Shown here in pieces: positions 36,644-45,500 of a DNA stretch of 64,000 bases; the stretch's first letter is position 1; each line of letters begins with the position of its first letter. Under the pieces are notes generated by a model. That model ran no database searches, was not told the DNA's origin, and was given only the letters and a program-made list of their open reading frames with translations. This DNA comes from Actinotignum schaalii (GTDB lineage Bacteria > Actinomycetota > Actinomycetes > Actinomycetales > Actinomycetaceae): positions 186,001 to 250,000 of the forward strand of contig NZ_CP008802.1 in NCBI RefSeq assembly GCF_000724605.1. Direction: 5' to 3'. The position numbers were made by a program, and so were the translations under genes.

Positions 36644-36748
36644 CACCGTCGCACGGCGCCGCCACACCGTTCCATACGAATCGCGCACCGTTCCACGCAA
36701 TTCCCGCACCCCTCGACCCCGCCGCCGCACCGTTCCACCCGTTTTCCA
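36644..36748 (+). repeat. degenerate 21-bp tandem repeat between ftsQ and ftsZ
   Basis: Five units start at 36644, 36665, 36686, 36707 and 36728, each beginning CACC; three begin with the decamer CACCGTTCCA. A further partial copy (CACCGTTGTC) is at 36794. No open frame uses it. Confidence 0.75.
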
Positions 36749-36842
36749 CTCGACGCCGCAGATCACTTCGCAACACACCAGCGCGGGGAATTGCACCGTT
36801 GTCATTCACCTACTATCTTTTCCGCGAAGTCAGGAACGAAAA

Positions 36843-36863
36843 ACCTCAAGTTTTACTTGAGGT
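36843..36863. promoter_or_regulatory. palindrome directly before the ftsZ ribosome-binding site
   Basis: Perfect 9-base arms ACCTCAAGT and ACTTGAGGT around TTT, ending two bases before GGGAGG (36866-36871) and 15 bases before the ATG. It could be a protein operator or an RNA hairpin next to the ribosome-binding site. Confidence 0.75.
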
Positions 36864-36878
36864 TCGGGAGGAAAACTC

Positions 36879-38090
36879 ATGGCCGTAGTCAATAACGCCG
36901 CCAATATCAAAGTCATCGGGGTCGGCGGAGGCGGTGTCAACGCTGTTGACCGCATGATTCAAGACGGACTTGCCGGTGTGGAATTTATTGCCGTTAATAC
37001 CGACGGGCAGTCCCTGGTGAAATCCGAAGCGGAAACCAAACTCGATATTGGCCGCGAGGTTTCTAAGGGTCTGGGTGCGGGTGCGGATCCCTCGGTGGGC
37101 AAGCGCGCCGCGGAAGAAAACGTGGAAGTTATCCAAAGCGCCCTTGAAGGTGCGGATATGGTGTTCGTCACTGCCGGTGAAGGTGGGGGGACCGGCACCG
37201 GTGCCGCCCCCGTGGTTGCCAAGGTGGCTCGGGATCTGGGAGCGCTGACTGTCGGCGTCGTTACCCGTCCCTTTGAATTTGAAGGCGCCCAGCGCGCCAA
37301 TAACGCCTCTATGGGTATTGCGGAACTGCGCCAAGCGGTGGATACCCTCATTGTTATCCCCAATGATCGCCTCCTGGAGATCGCCGAAGAAGACCTCACC
37401 ATTATTGAGGCCTACCACCTCGCCGATGAGGTGCTGCGCTCGGGCGTCAAGGGAATTTCGGATCTTATTACCATTCCGGGCCTGGTTAACCTCGACTTCG
37501 CGGATGTCAAGGCCATTATGAAGGACGCGGGCACCGCCCTCATGGGTATCGGTTCGGCCTCCGGGGAAGATCGGGCGGTGCGCGCCACCGAAAGCGCCAT
37601 CTCCTCCCCACTGCTGGAAGCCTCTATCGACGGTGCACATGGCGTACTTATTTCCTTCCTGGCCGGCGCGGACTTTGGTATGAAGGAACTTGCCTCCGCC
37701 TCTAAGATGGTCAAGGAAGCGGTGGATCCGAACGCGAATATTATCGTCGGCCAGATTATTGATGAATCCCTCGGGGATGAGGTGCGCGTGACGGTGATTG
37801 CCGCGGGCTTCGATGAAGCGCGTGACCACCTGCTGCAGATGGATGGCGTGCCCGCCGGGCACGATACAGTGGAGCCTATTGAGGACCTGGCCCCGGTGGA
37901 ACCCGAACCGGAAGTTGAAGCTGTGGCGAGCCCGGCCCACCCGGTGGCCACTCCCACCTATGCGTCGGCTCAGCCTGAAGCGCAGCCGGCGGCGCAGCGC
38001 CCGGGAACCCACCGCGCCATCCCGCCGCGGGTGGAAGAACCCCAGCGCTCCGATTTGGATATCCCCTCCTTCCTCTTCGAGGAAAACTAG
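36879..38090 (+). CDS. ftsZ: cell division protein FtsZ
   Basis: Tubulin homologue forming the Z ring. GTP-binding signature [13 protein letters not shown] near residue 105, N-terminal [18 protein letters not shown] and the T7 loop are intact. The C-terminal linker (~320-385) is Pro/Glu/Ala-rich and ends with the partner-binding peptide [12 protein letters not shown], which SepF recognises. 403 residues. Own regulatory region upstream. Confidence 0.99.
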   Translation: MAVVNNAANIKVIGVGGGGVNAVDRMIQDGLAGVEFIAVNTDGQSLVKSEAETKLDIGREVSKGLGAGADPSVGKRAAEENVEVIQSALEGADMVFVTAGEGGGTGTGAAPVVAKVARDLGALTVGVVTRPFEFEGAQRANNASMGIAELRQAVDTLIVIPNDRLLEIAEEDLTIIEAYHLADEVLRSGVKGISDLITIPGLVNLDFADVKAIMKDAGTALMGIGSASGEDRAVRATESAISSPLLEASIDGAHGVLISFLAGADFGMKELASASKMVKEAVDPNANIIVGQIIDESLGDEVRVTVIAAGFDEARDHLLQMDGVPAGHDTVEPIEDLAPVEPEPEVEAVASPAHPVATPTYASAQPEAQPAAQRPGTHRAIPPRVEEPQRSDLDIPSFLFEEN

Positions 38091-38142
38091 GGAAACCGCG
38101 GAAAACTAGGGGAAACACAGGGCATAGGAAACTCAGGCATCA

Positions 38143-39066
38143 ATGACTCGTAGCGCTCTGGTGGAGTGGGTGGCGGATATTTCCGTGCCCGGTGGCCGCA
38201 TCCGGGCGGGATTCACATCCCGCGCCGGTGGGGTATCCCGCGCTCCTTTTGCGGGCCTCAATGTGGCCCACCACGTCGGGGATGACCCCGCCGCCGTGGA
38301 GCGTAACCGAGCTCTCCTGGCAGAGCAGATCGGGCAGCGCCCCGTCTATATGGACCAGGTGCACGGGGACCACCTTGAAGATGCCGGCGTTCTGACTTCC
38401 GCCGGCACCTTCGTGGCCCCCGGCACCGACGGCCTCCTCATTGACATCCCGCTTAGCTCGGGCGCCACACCGGTACCGAGGGGCGCTGCCGCGGTGGTCA
38501 TGGTGGCCGATTGCCTCCCGCTGCTCCTGGTAGCGCAGGATCGCCCCGCCGGGGCGGCCGTCCACGTGGGCCGGCGCGGTTTGGAGGCCGGTATCGGGCC
38601 GGCCGCGGCGCGCGCCCTCGGGCCGGAGCACCTCATCGCCTACCTTGGCCCGTCCATCTGCGGGCGCTGCTACGAAGTGCCCGAGGAGCTCCGGGATAGC
38701 GTTTCCGCGCGCATCCCCGAAGCTGCCGGGCGCACCGCCTGGGGCACGCCCTCCCTCGATATCGCGGCGGGGCTCACCGCCCAGCTGCGCGCCGTCGGTG
38801 TGCCTGAGATTCACGTCAGTCCTCAGTGCACCCGCGAAGATCCAGATTTTTATTCTTACCGACGTGCATCGCGCACCGGCCGCTTCGCCGGCGTGCTCGC
38901 GGTGGACGTCACTCCACGACCGGCGGGCACGGCGCCGGTGGACACTGCGCTAGTGGGAACGGCACTAACGGACACGGCGCCGGTGGGCACCGAAGCGCCG
39001 TGCATCGAAACTGCCGGCAACGCCCCCGCGGCGCGCCGTGCTGACAAGGCCGGGCGCGTCGCCTAA
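38143..39066 (+). CDS. pgeF: peptidoglycan editing factor PgeF (YfiH/laccase domain)
   Basis: Multicopper-oxidase-like fold enzyme reported in other bacteria to hydrolyse mis-incorporated L-Ser from UDP-MurNAc-peptides. Metal-site motifs: MDQVHGDH, ADCLPLLL, LGPSICGRCYEV and DFYSYRR. The usual HAGWRG reads HVGRRG here (residues 141-146). A C-terminal extension (~45 residues) holds an imperfect Thr/Ala/Pro/Gly repeat. 52 bases after ftsZ; followed directly by sepF without the yggS gene common in this order. Confidence 0.9.
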   Translation: MTRSALVEWVADISVPGGRIRAGFTSRAGGVSRAPFAGLNVAHHVGDDPAAVERNRALLAEQIGQRPVYMDQVHGDHLEDAGVLTSAGTFVAPGTDGLLIDIPLSSGATPVPRGAAAVVMVADCLPLLLVAQDRPAGAAVHVGRRGLEAGIGPAAARALGPEHLIAYLGPSICGRCYEVPEELRDSVSARIPEAAGRTAWGTPSLDIAAGLTAQLRAVGVPEIHVSPQCTREDPDFYSYRRASRTGRFAGVLAVDVTPRPAGTAPVDTALVGTALTDTAPVGTEAPCIETAGNAPAARRADKAGRVA

Positions 39067-39100
39067 CGTAAAACGAGAACAGCGAGAAGGGTTGGCTGCT

Positions 39101-39514
39101 ATGGGAATGTTCCAGCGTTTTGTCTCCAAGGCAACGCTTAACGACGACGAGTACCTGGATTACCAGGACGACGCCGATTACTACGAAGATGATTACGAGG
39201 CCGAAACGGAAAGCCCCGTCAGCGAAATTCACGCTGTGGAGCAGCCCGTGGATATCGCCCGCATCATCACCGCCAAGCCGCGTTCCTTCACCGAGGTGCG
39301 AGGCTTCGCCGAACAATTCCGTGACGGCCTGCCCGTTATCATCAACCTGGCGGAAGCCGACGACGTTGCACGCAATCGCATTGTCGATTTCGCCACCGGG
39401 ATCTGCTTCGGGCTGCACGGGGATCTCAATAAGATTTCCGCGGACGTCCTGCTCATGACCCCGCGCACCGTCCGCATGGAAAACCAGCGCCCGGAGTCGC
39501 GTGATTCGTTCTAA
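39101..39514 (+). CDS. sepF: cell division protein SepF
   Basis: Membrane-tethering partner of FtsZ that replaces FtsA in Actinobacteria. N-terminal amphipathic helix MGMFQRFVSKATL, acidic linker and the SepF core (AKPRSFTEVRGFAEQFRDGL, GICFGLHGDLNKISADV). ATG 39101 with GAGAAGGG upstream; the frame extends back into pgeF. 137 residues. Confidence 0.95.
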   Translation: MGMFQRFVSKATLNDDEYLDYQDDADYYEDDYEAETESPVSEIHAVEQPVDIARIITAKPRSFTEVRGFAEQFRDGLPVIINLAEADDVARNRIVDFATGICFGLHGDLNKISADVLLMTPRTVRMENQRPESRDSF

Positions 39515-39807
39515 TGGCAGTACTTGGAATCATTTTTTCCACCCTCATCAGCATCTATCTTCTGGTGCTGCTCGCGCGGGTGATTATTGATCTGGTGACC
39601 ATTGCGGCGCGTGATTGGCGCCCCAGTGGCGCCCTTCTCGTTATCGTTAATATCGTCTACGCACTCACGGACCCGATTCTCAATCTGGTGCGCAAAATCA
39701 TCCCGCCCCTGCGGTTGGGAGGCATCGCGATTGACATCGGTTTCATCGTTGTTTTTATCGTGCTTCAAATCCTCAATGGGATAATTTTACGTATCTTTGT
39801 CTCGTAG
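39514..39807 (+). CDS. YggT-family membrane protein
   Basis: 97-residue protein with two hydrophobic segments (~3-25 and ~70-95) and the YggT motif LTDPILNLVRKIIPPL between them. Conserved between sepF and divIVA in Actinobacteria; function unknown, possibly envelope organisation. Start overlaps the sepF stop by one base. Confidence 0.92.
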   Translation: MAVLGIIFSTLISIYLLVLLARVIIDLVTIAARDWRPSGALLVIVNIVYALTDPILNLVRKIIPPLRLGGIAIDIGFIVVFIVLQILNGIILRIFVS

Positions 39808-39822
39808 TTCGCCCAGATGAGG

Positions 39823-39828
39823 TAGGCT
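39823..39828 (+). promoter_or_regulatory. possible -10 of the divIVA promoter
   Basis: TAGGCT lies 13 bases before the tandem 18-bp repeats and 76 bases before divIVA. No convincing -35. Confidence 0.3.
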
Positions 39829-39840
39829 TTATCCGAGGGC

Positions 39841-39877
39841 CGTGTGCTCATAACACAGCCGCGTGCTCTTAACACAG
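39841..39877 (+). repeat. tandem 18-bp repeat upstream of divIVA
   Basis: CGTGTGCTCATAACACAG (39841-39858) and CGCGTGCTCTTAACACAG (39860-39877) differ at two positions and are separated by one base. The first contains inverted TGTG and CACA ends, so each copy could bind a regulator. Confidence 0.75.
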
Positions 39878-39903
39878 TTTCGTTACACTACTTGAGGTGA
39901 GAA

Positions 39904-40485
39904 ATGGCAATGCTCACGGCACAGGATGTCATGGATGTCCGCTTTAAGCGCCCGGAAACCGCGGAGACCGGTTACGACGAGGTACAGGTCGACGAATTCC
40001 TTGACGCGATCTACGAAACCATCGTCGATCTGTCGAAGCAGCTCCAGGAAGCGGAGAATCGCGCCACCGTCGCCGAAGCGCGCGTGACCGAACTCCAGAA
40101 CGGTTCGGGTGAAGAACCCGCAGCGCCGGACCAGGCCACAACCACCGCGTCCTTCGCTCAGCCCACCGGCACCGTTGGGGAGCAGGCCGCAGCCGTGCTT
40201 CAGATGGCACAGCAGACCTACGAAGAACTCGTGGCTCGCGGTGAAACCGAGAAGGCCCAGAAGATCCAGGATGCGGAAACCCGCAGCGCCAAGATCATCG
40301 AGGATGCCGAAGCTCAGTCCAACCGCACCCTGGCTCAGCTGGAGCAGGAGCGCGGCCTGGTGGAGCGCAAGATCTCCGAGCTGCGTGACTTCGAGCGTGA
40401 CTACCGCACGCGGCTGCACAGCTACCTGGAGACGCTGCTCGCCAACGTCGATTCTGGCGCGCAGGAACCCGAAGCTCGTAACTAG
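39904..40485 (+). CDS. divIVA: polar growth protein DivIVA (Wag31)
   Basis: Coiled-coil scaffold marking sites of cell-wall growth and curvature. N-terminal DivIVA domain MLTAQDVMDVRFKRPETAET with the YDEVQVDEFLD segment, a linker (~70-100) and a long C-terminal coiled coil (~100-185). 193 residues, shorter than mycobacterial Wag31. Ribosome-binding site in TTGAGGTGAG. Followed by lspA. Confidence 0.95.
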   Translation: MAMLTAQDVMDVRFKRPETAETGYDEVQVDEFLDAIYETIVDLSKQLQEAENRATVAEARVTELQNGSGEEPAAPDQATTTASFAQPTGTVGEQAAAVLQMAQQTYEELVARGETEKAQKIQDAETRSAKIIEDAEAQSNRTLAQLEQERGLVERKISELRDFERDYRTRLHSYLETLLANVDSGAQEPEARN

Positions 40486-41111
40486 TGCGTATGGTGAGGC
40501 GAAGCACCTCGTGGTTCCTCATCCTCGTGGGGGCGCTGGCCGTGGTGGCCATCGACCAACTCACGAAGCAGTGGGCCATCGCTAACCTCAGCCAAACGGA
40601 GCGCATCGCCATTGTGGGGGATGCCCTCGGGCTGCACCTGGTCTTCAACCCGGGTGCAGCATTCTCACTGGGGGCAAATTCCACCCGCGTCATTACCGCC
40701 ATCGCGCTTGTCGTGGTGCTCGCGGTTTTCCCCGTCCTCGCGGCACGGGTACGGCACCGCTGGATCGGCGTGGGCCTGGCCCTCATGTGGGGTGGCGCGG
40801 CCGGCAATCTCATCGACCGGATCTTCTTCGAGCCGGGTGGTTTTGCCGGGCACGTGGTCGATTTCATCGCCTACTTCGACTGGTTCGTGGGAAACGTGGC
40901 CGATATTGCACTGGTGGCCGGGGCCGTGATCATGATCGCAGTCGCGTTCTTCATGAACGACGGCGCAGCTCGGGCCAGCGTGGACTCGGGCTCCACACCC
41001 GATATCGCCGCGCCTCCAGCCGCCCAGTCGGCAGCCTCGGTGCCCGCAGCAGATTCCGTATCCACATCAGGCTCCGTGCCCCAACCTGGCAAGCCGGAGC
41101 GAGGCGAGTAG
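40485..41111 (+). CDS. lspA: lipoprotein signal peptidase
   Basis: Membrane aspartyl protease removing lipoprotein signal peptides (for example that of ZnuA). Four membrane helices; catalytic aspartates in GNLIDRIFF and NVADIAL. GTG 40485 overlaps the divIVA stop; ATG 40491 and GTG 40494 are in-frame alternatives and no good ribosome-binding site decides. About 45 extra C-terminal residues are Ser/Pro/Ala-rich. Confidence 0.95.
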   Translation: MRMVRRSTSWFLILVGALAVVAIDQLTKQWAIANLSQTERIAIVGDALGLHLVFNPGAAFSLGANSTRVITAIALVVVLAVFPVLAARVRHRWIGVGLALMWGGAAGNLIDRIFFEPGGFAGHVVDFIAYFDWFVGNVADIALVAGAVIMIAVAFFMNDGAARASVDSGSTPDIAAPPAAQSAASVPAADSVSTSGSVPQPGKPERGE

Positions 41112-41112
41112 C

Positions 41113-42033
41113 ATGTGGCGGACCTATCCGGTCACGGAAGAATTTAACGAGGCCCGTATCGACGCCGCTATCGCGCGCCTGACCGGCCTCTCGCGGGCGG
41201 AAGTGCAACGCCTCATCGACACCGGGGATGTCCTCCTGGACGGCAGCCCGGTCGCGAAATCCCTCCGGCTGCGCGCGCCGAGCATCCTGGAAATCAATAT
41301 TCCTACCCCGCGCACCGTTGCCCCGCGCGGGGGAGATGTCACCATCCCCATCCTCTACGAAGATGCCGATCTGGTGGTGGTGGATAAACCGGCCGGCCTG
41401 GCGGCCCATCCCTCCCTCAACTTCACCGGTCCGGACGTGCTGGGCGCCCTCATGAACGCCGGGGTGCAGCTCTCCGCCTACGGCCCGGCCGAACGCAAGG
41501 GGATTGTTCACCGGCTGGACGTGGGCACCTCCGGGTGCATGGTGGTGGCGAAATCAGAACGCGCTTACGTGCTGCTCAAGGATGAGTTCCGCAACCGCGT
41601 TCCCGAAAAGATCTATCACGCCCTCGTGCAGGGGCATCCCGACCCGCTCTCCGGCACCGTGGACGCCCCCATCGGGCGCGATCCGCGCCACCAGTGGAAA
41701 ATGGGGGTGCGGGCGGACGGGCGCCACTCCATCACACACTACGACACCCTCGAAGCCATGGCCGGCGGCAGCCTCCTCCAGGTCCACCTGGAAACCGGGC
41801 GCACCCACCAGATCCGGGTGCATATGTCCGCCCTCGGCCACCCCTGCGTGGGGGACACTACCTACGGGGCCGACCCGGGCCTGAGCGAAACCCTGGGGCT
41901 CACCCGCCAGTGGCTGCACGCCACCCGCCTCGGCTTTGAACATCCGGATGGCAGCTGGCGCGAATTCGAGGCTCCCTACCCGGAAGACCTCGCCACCGCT
42001 CTTGAACGCATGCGTAAAGGAGTTTTTTCATGA
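41113..42033 (+). CDS. RluA-family 23S rRNA pseudouridine synthase
   Basis: S4 domain at the N-terminus (~10-70) followed by the pseudouridine synthase domain with catalytic aspartate in HRLDVGTSGCM and the GRTHQIRVHM motif. 306 residues. Most like RluD (positions 1911/1915/1917), which commonly follows lspA, but the target is inferred. Start two bases after the lspA stop; overlaps the GNAT gene by ATGA. Confidence 0.92.
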   Translation: MWRTYPVTEEFNEARIDAAIARLTGLSRAEVQRLIDTGDVLLDGSPVAKSLRLRAPSILEINIPTPRTVAPRGGDVTIPILYEDADLVVVDKPAGLAAHPSLNFTGPDVLGALMNAGVQLSAYGPAERKGIVHRLDVGTSGCMVVAKSERAYVLLKDEFRNRVPEKIYHALVQGHPDPLSGTVDAPIGRDPRHQWKMGVRADGRHSITHYDTLEAMAGGSLLQVHLETGRTHQIRVHMSALGHPCVGDTTYGADPGLSETLGLTRQWLHATRLGFEHPDGSWREFEAPYPEDLATALERMRKGVFS

Positions 42034-42575
42034 CGACGGCGCACGACGGCGCACCGCTGCACGGCGCGCCGCGACCCGCCACCCCGCCGCCCGCCGCGCC
42101 AGATACCACCGTGCCGCAGCGCCCCACCACCCAGCTGCGCTGGCTCGAGGGAGACCTGGAGCGGGCCCGCGCCCTCCGTATCGAGGTTTTCTGCGGGGAA
42201 CAGGGCGTGGAGCTTGAGGAAGAACTTGACGATATCGACGAACGCGCCCACCACGTCGTCGTCGAAAATAATGCTGGTGAGGCATTAGGTGCGGCACGGG
42301 TCTACGAAACCACCGAAGGCGTCGTACACCTGGGGCGGGTGTGCGTGACCAGCGCGGCCCGCGGGCTAGGCGTGGGGCGCTTCCTGTGCGAGGCGGCCGC
42401 CCAGGTGGCGCTGCGCGAATTTGGACACGCCGGGCAGGTGCGGATTGTTCTCGACGCCCAGGAGGACAAAATCGGCTTCTACCGGGCCCTCGGCTACGAA
42501 CTCACGGCCCGCGCACCCTTCCTGGACGCGCGCATCTGGCACCGGGAAATGGCGCGGGTAGTGAGCGCTGGATAG
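42030..42575 (+). CDS. GNAT-family N-acetyltransferase
   Basis: 181-residue acetyltransferase. After a Pro/Ala-rich N-terminus of ~35 residues comes the GNAT fold with acetyl-CoA loop VTSAARGLGVGRFLCEAA and FYRALGYELTARAPFLDARI near the end, resembling the ElaA/YjcF subgroup. Substrate unknown. Translationally coupled to the pseudouridine synthase gene. Confidence 0.85.
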   Translation: MTTAHDGAPLHGAPRPATPPPAAPDTTVPQRPTTQLRWLEGDLERARALRIEVFCGEQGVELEEELDDIDERAHHVVVENNAGEALGAARVYETTEGVVHLGRVCVTSAARGLGVGRFLCEAAAQVALREFGHAGQVRIVLDAQEDKIGFYRALGYELTARAPFLDARIWHREMARVVSAG

Positions 42576-42578
42576 ACT
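42573..42578 (+). promoter_or_regulatory. candidate -10 of leaderless dnaE promoter
   Basis: TAGACT at the end of the GNAT gene, seven bases before the dnaE ATG (42586); no ribosome-binding site. Confidence 0.45.
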
Positions 42579-42585
42579 AGGCCCC

Positions 42586-45500
42586 ATGGCCGCTCCCTCA
42601 GATTTCGTTCACCTCCACACCCATACCGAATACTCCCTGCTGGACGGGGCGGCGAAAATCAAGCCGCTGGTGGCGCAGGCCGTCGCCCAAAACCAAAGCG
42701 CCCTGGCCATCACCGACCACGGCTACTGTTTCGGCGCCTACGAGTTTTACCGGGCCTGCAAGGATGCCGGCATCAAACCGATTATCGGGGTGGAAGCCTA
42801 TATGACCCCGGGGACCTCGCGGTACTCCAGCAACCGGGTGCTGTGGGGGGATGAATCACAGCGCAGCGATGATGTCTCGGCGCGCGGGGCCTATACCCAT
42901 ATGACTTTGCTTGCCACCAATAACACGGGGATGCATAACCTCTTCCGGCTCGATTCGCGCGCCTCGCTGGAAGGCCAAATGGGCAAATGGCCCCGCATGG
43001 ATATCGAGCTTCTTGAGGAGCTCCACGAAGGCCTTATCGGCACCGCCGGCTGCCCCTCCGGGGAGGTGCAAACCCGGTTGCGCCTGGGCCAGCACGCCGA
43101 AGCTCTCGAGGCCGCCGGGCGCATGCAGGAAATCTTCGGTAAAGAGAACTACTTCGTGGAAATCATGGACCACGATAATGAGATCGAGCGGCGCACCCGC
43201 AATGACCTGCTCGAACTCGCCAAGAAAATCAATGCGCCGCTGCTGGCCACCAATGATTCGCATTACGTGCGCGCGGAGGACCATTCCGTCCAGGACGCCA
43301 TGCTCTGCATTAACTCCGGCTCCACCCTCCAGGATCCCAACCGTTTCAAATTCGACGGGCACGGTTATCACCTGCGTTCCACCGAGGAAATGTACAAGCT
43401 CTTCGGGGATCTGCCCGGAGCCATGGAAAACACCCTGCTGGTGGCAGAACGCTGCAATATCTCCTTCACCACCGCCGCCGAAGGCGCCAATTACATGCCG
43501 GTCTTCCCGGTGCCCGACGGGGAAGACATCACCTCCTGGTTCATTAAGGAAGTGGAACGCGGCCTGCATTCGCGCTACGGGGAACATATTCCCGATCACG
43601 TGCGCCAGCGCGCCAATTACGAAGTGGAAGTTATTGTCCAGATGGGCTTCCCCGGCTACTTCCTCGTGGTCTCCGATTACATCCTGTGGGCCAAACGTAA
43701 CGGCATCCGAGTCGGGCCGGGGCGTGGCTCCGGAGCCGGCTCCATGGTGGCCTACGCGCTACATATCACCGAACTTGACCCCATCGAACACGGCCTCCTC
43801 TTCGAACGTTTCCTCAACCCGGAACGCGTGTCCATGCCCGATATTGACGTGGACTTCGATGAACGCCGCCGCGGGGAAGTCATCGCCTACGTGGAAGACA
43901 AATACGGGCATGACAAAGTCTCCCAGGTGGTCACATTCGGCACCATTAAAACGAAGCAGGCCCTCAAGGATGCCTCCCGGGTGCTCGGCTACCCCTTCGA
44001 AATGGGCGAACGCCTCACCAAGGCCCTCCCGCCCTCGGTCATGGGCAAGGACATCCCGCTTTCCGGCGTTTTCGATGAAAAGAATTCCCGCTATATGGAA
44101 GCCGGGGAATTCCGCGATATGGTCTCCACCGACGTGGATGCCAAACGCGTTTTCGACCTGGCTCAGGGCATCGAAGGCCTCACCCGCCAGTGGGGTGTGC
44201 ACGCCTGCGCCATCCTCATGTCCTCCGTGCCCCTCACGGACGTGATCCCGGTGATGAAACGCCCGGCGGACGGCGCGGTTATCACCCAATTCGAATATCC
44301 CGAATGTGAGGACCTCGGCATCCTCAAAATGGACTTCCTGGGGCTGTCCAACCTCACCACCATTGAGGACGCCCTGGAAAATATCGTGGCGAATAATAAA
44401 GAGCCGCTCGATATTGATAATGTTCCCCTCGATGACGCGACAACCTTCGAACTGCTCCAGCACGCCGATACCCTCGGTATTTTCCAGCTGGATGGGTCGG
44501 GGATGCGCACTCTGCTCAAGCAGATGAAACCCACGGAATTCGAGGACATTTCCGCGGTTTCCGCCCTCTATCGCCCCGGCCCCATGGGGATGAATTCCCA
44601 CACTAATTACGCGCTGCGTAAGAACGGGCTACAGAAAATCGAGGCGATCCACCCTGAGCTGGAGGAGATCCTCGCGCCGATTCTGGCCCCCACCTACGGC
44701 CTGATCGTCTATCAGGAACAGATCATGCAGATCGCCCGCACGGTGGCCGGTTTCACCATGGGCCAGGCAGATTCCCTGCGTAAAGCCATGGGCAAGAAGA
44801 AAAAAGACGTCATGGACAAGATGTACGTCGATTTCGAAGCCGGGATGGTGGCCCAGGGCTTTAGCAAGGACGCGGTGAAAACCCTGTGGGGCACCATGGA
44901 GCCCTTCGCGTCCTACGCGTTCAATAAATCCCATTCGGCCTGCTACGGCGTGATTTCCTACTGGACGGCCTACCTGAAAGCCCACTACCCGGTGGAATAC
45001 ATGGCGGCCCTCCTCACCTCCCGCAAAGATAATAAAGACAAAATGGCGGTCTACCTCGGGGAAGCTCGCCGCATGGGCATCAAGGTTTTGGTGCCCGACG
45101 TCAACGAATCCCTGGCGAATTTCTCCGCCGTGGGGGAGGAGATCCGCTTCGGCCTCTCCGCGGTGCGCAATGTCGGCACGAAAGTCGTGGACGGCATTAT
45201 TAGCGCCCGCGAAGAGAAGGGCCCCTTCACGTCCTTCCAGGACTTCCTCGACAAGGTCCCCCTCGAGGTCCTCAATAAGCGCAGCGTGGAATGCCTCGTG
45301 CGCGCCGGGGCTTTCGACTCCATGGGCTATACCCGCCGCGCCTTGCTCTCCAAAGTCGCCGAGGCGGTCGATGCCGTCGTCGCCCTGAAGAAAAATGAAG
45401 CGGTGGGGCAATTCGATTTGTTCGGCGGTTCGGAAATCGCCGGCGGGGTGGAGGTCGATATCCCCGAGCTGCCCGAATGGGATAAACGCGAAAAGCTCAA

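Noticed and set aside
36843-36863. True SoxR box before ftsZ
   Set aside because: Similar half-sites but one base longer, placed next to the ribosome-binding site rather than between promoter hexamers, and no soxR is present.
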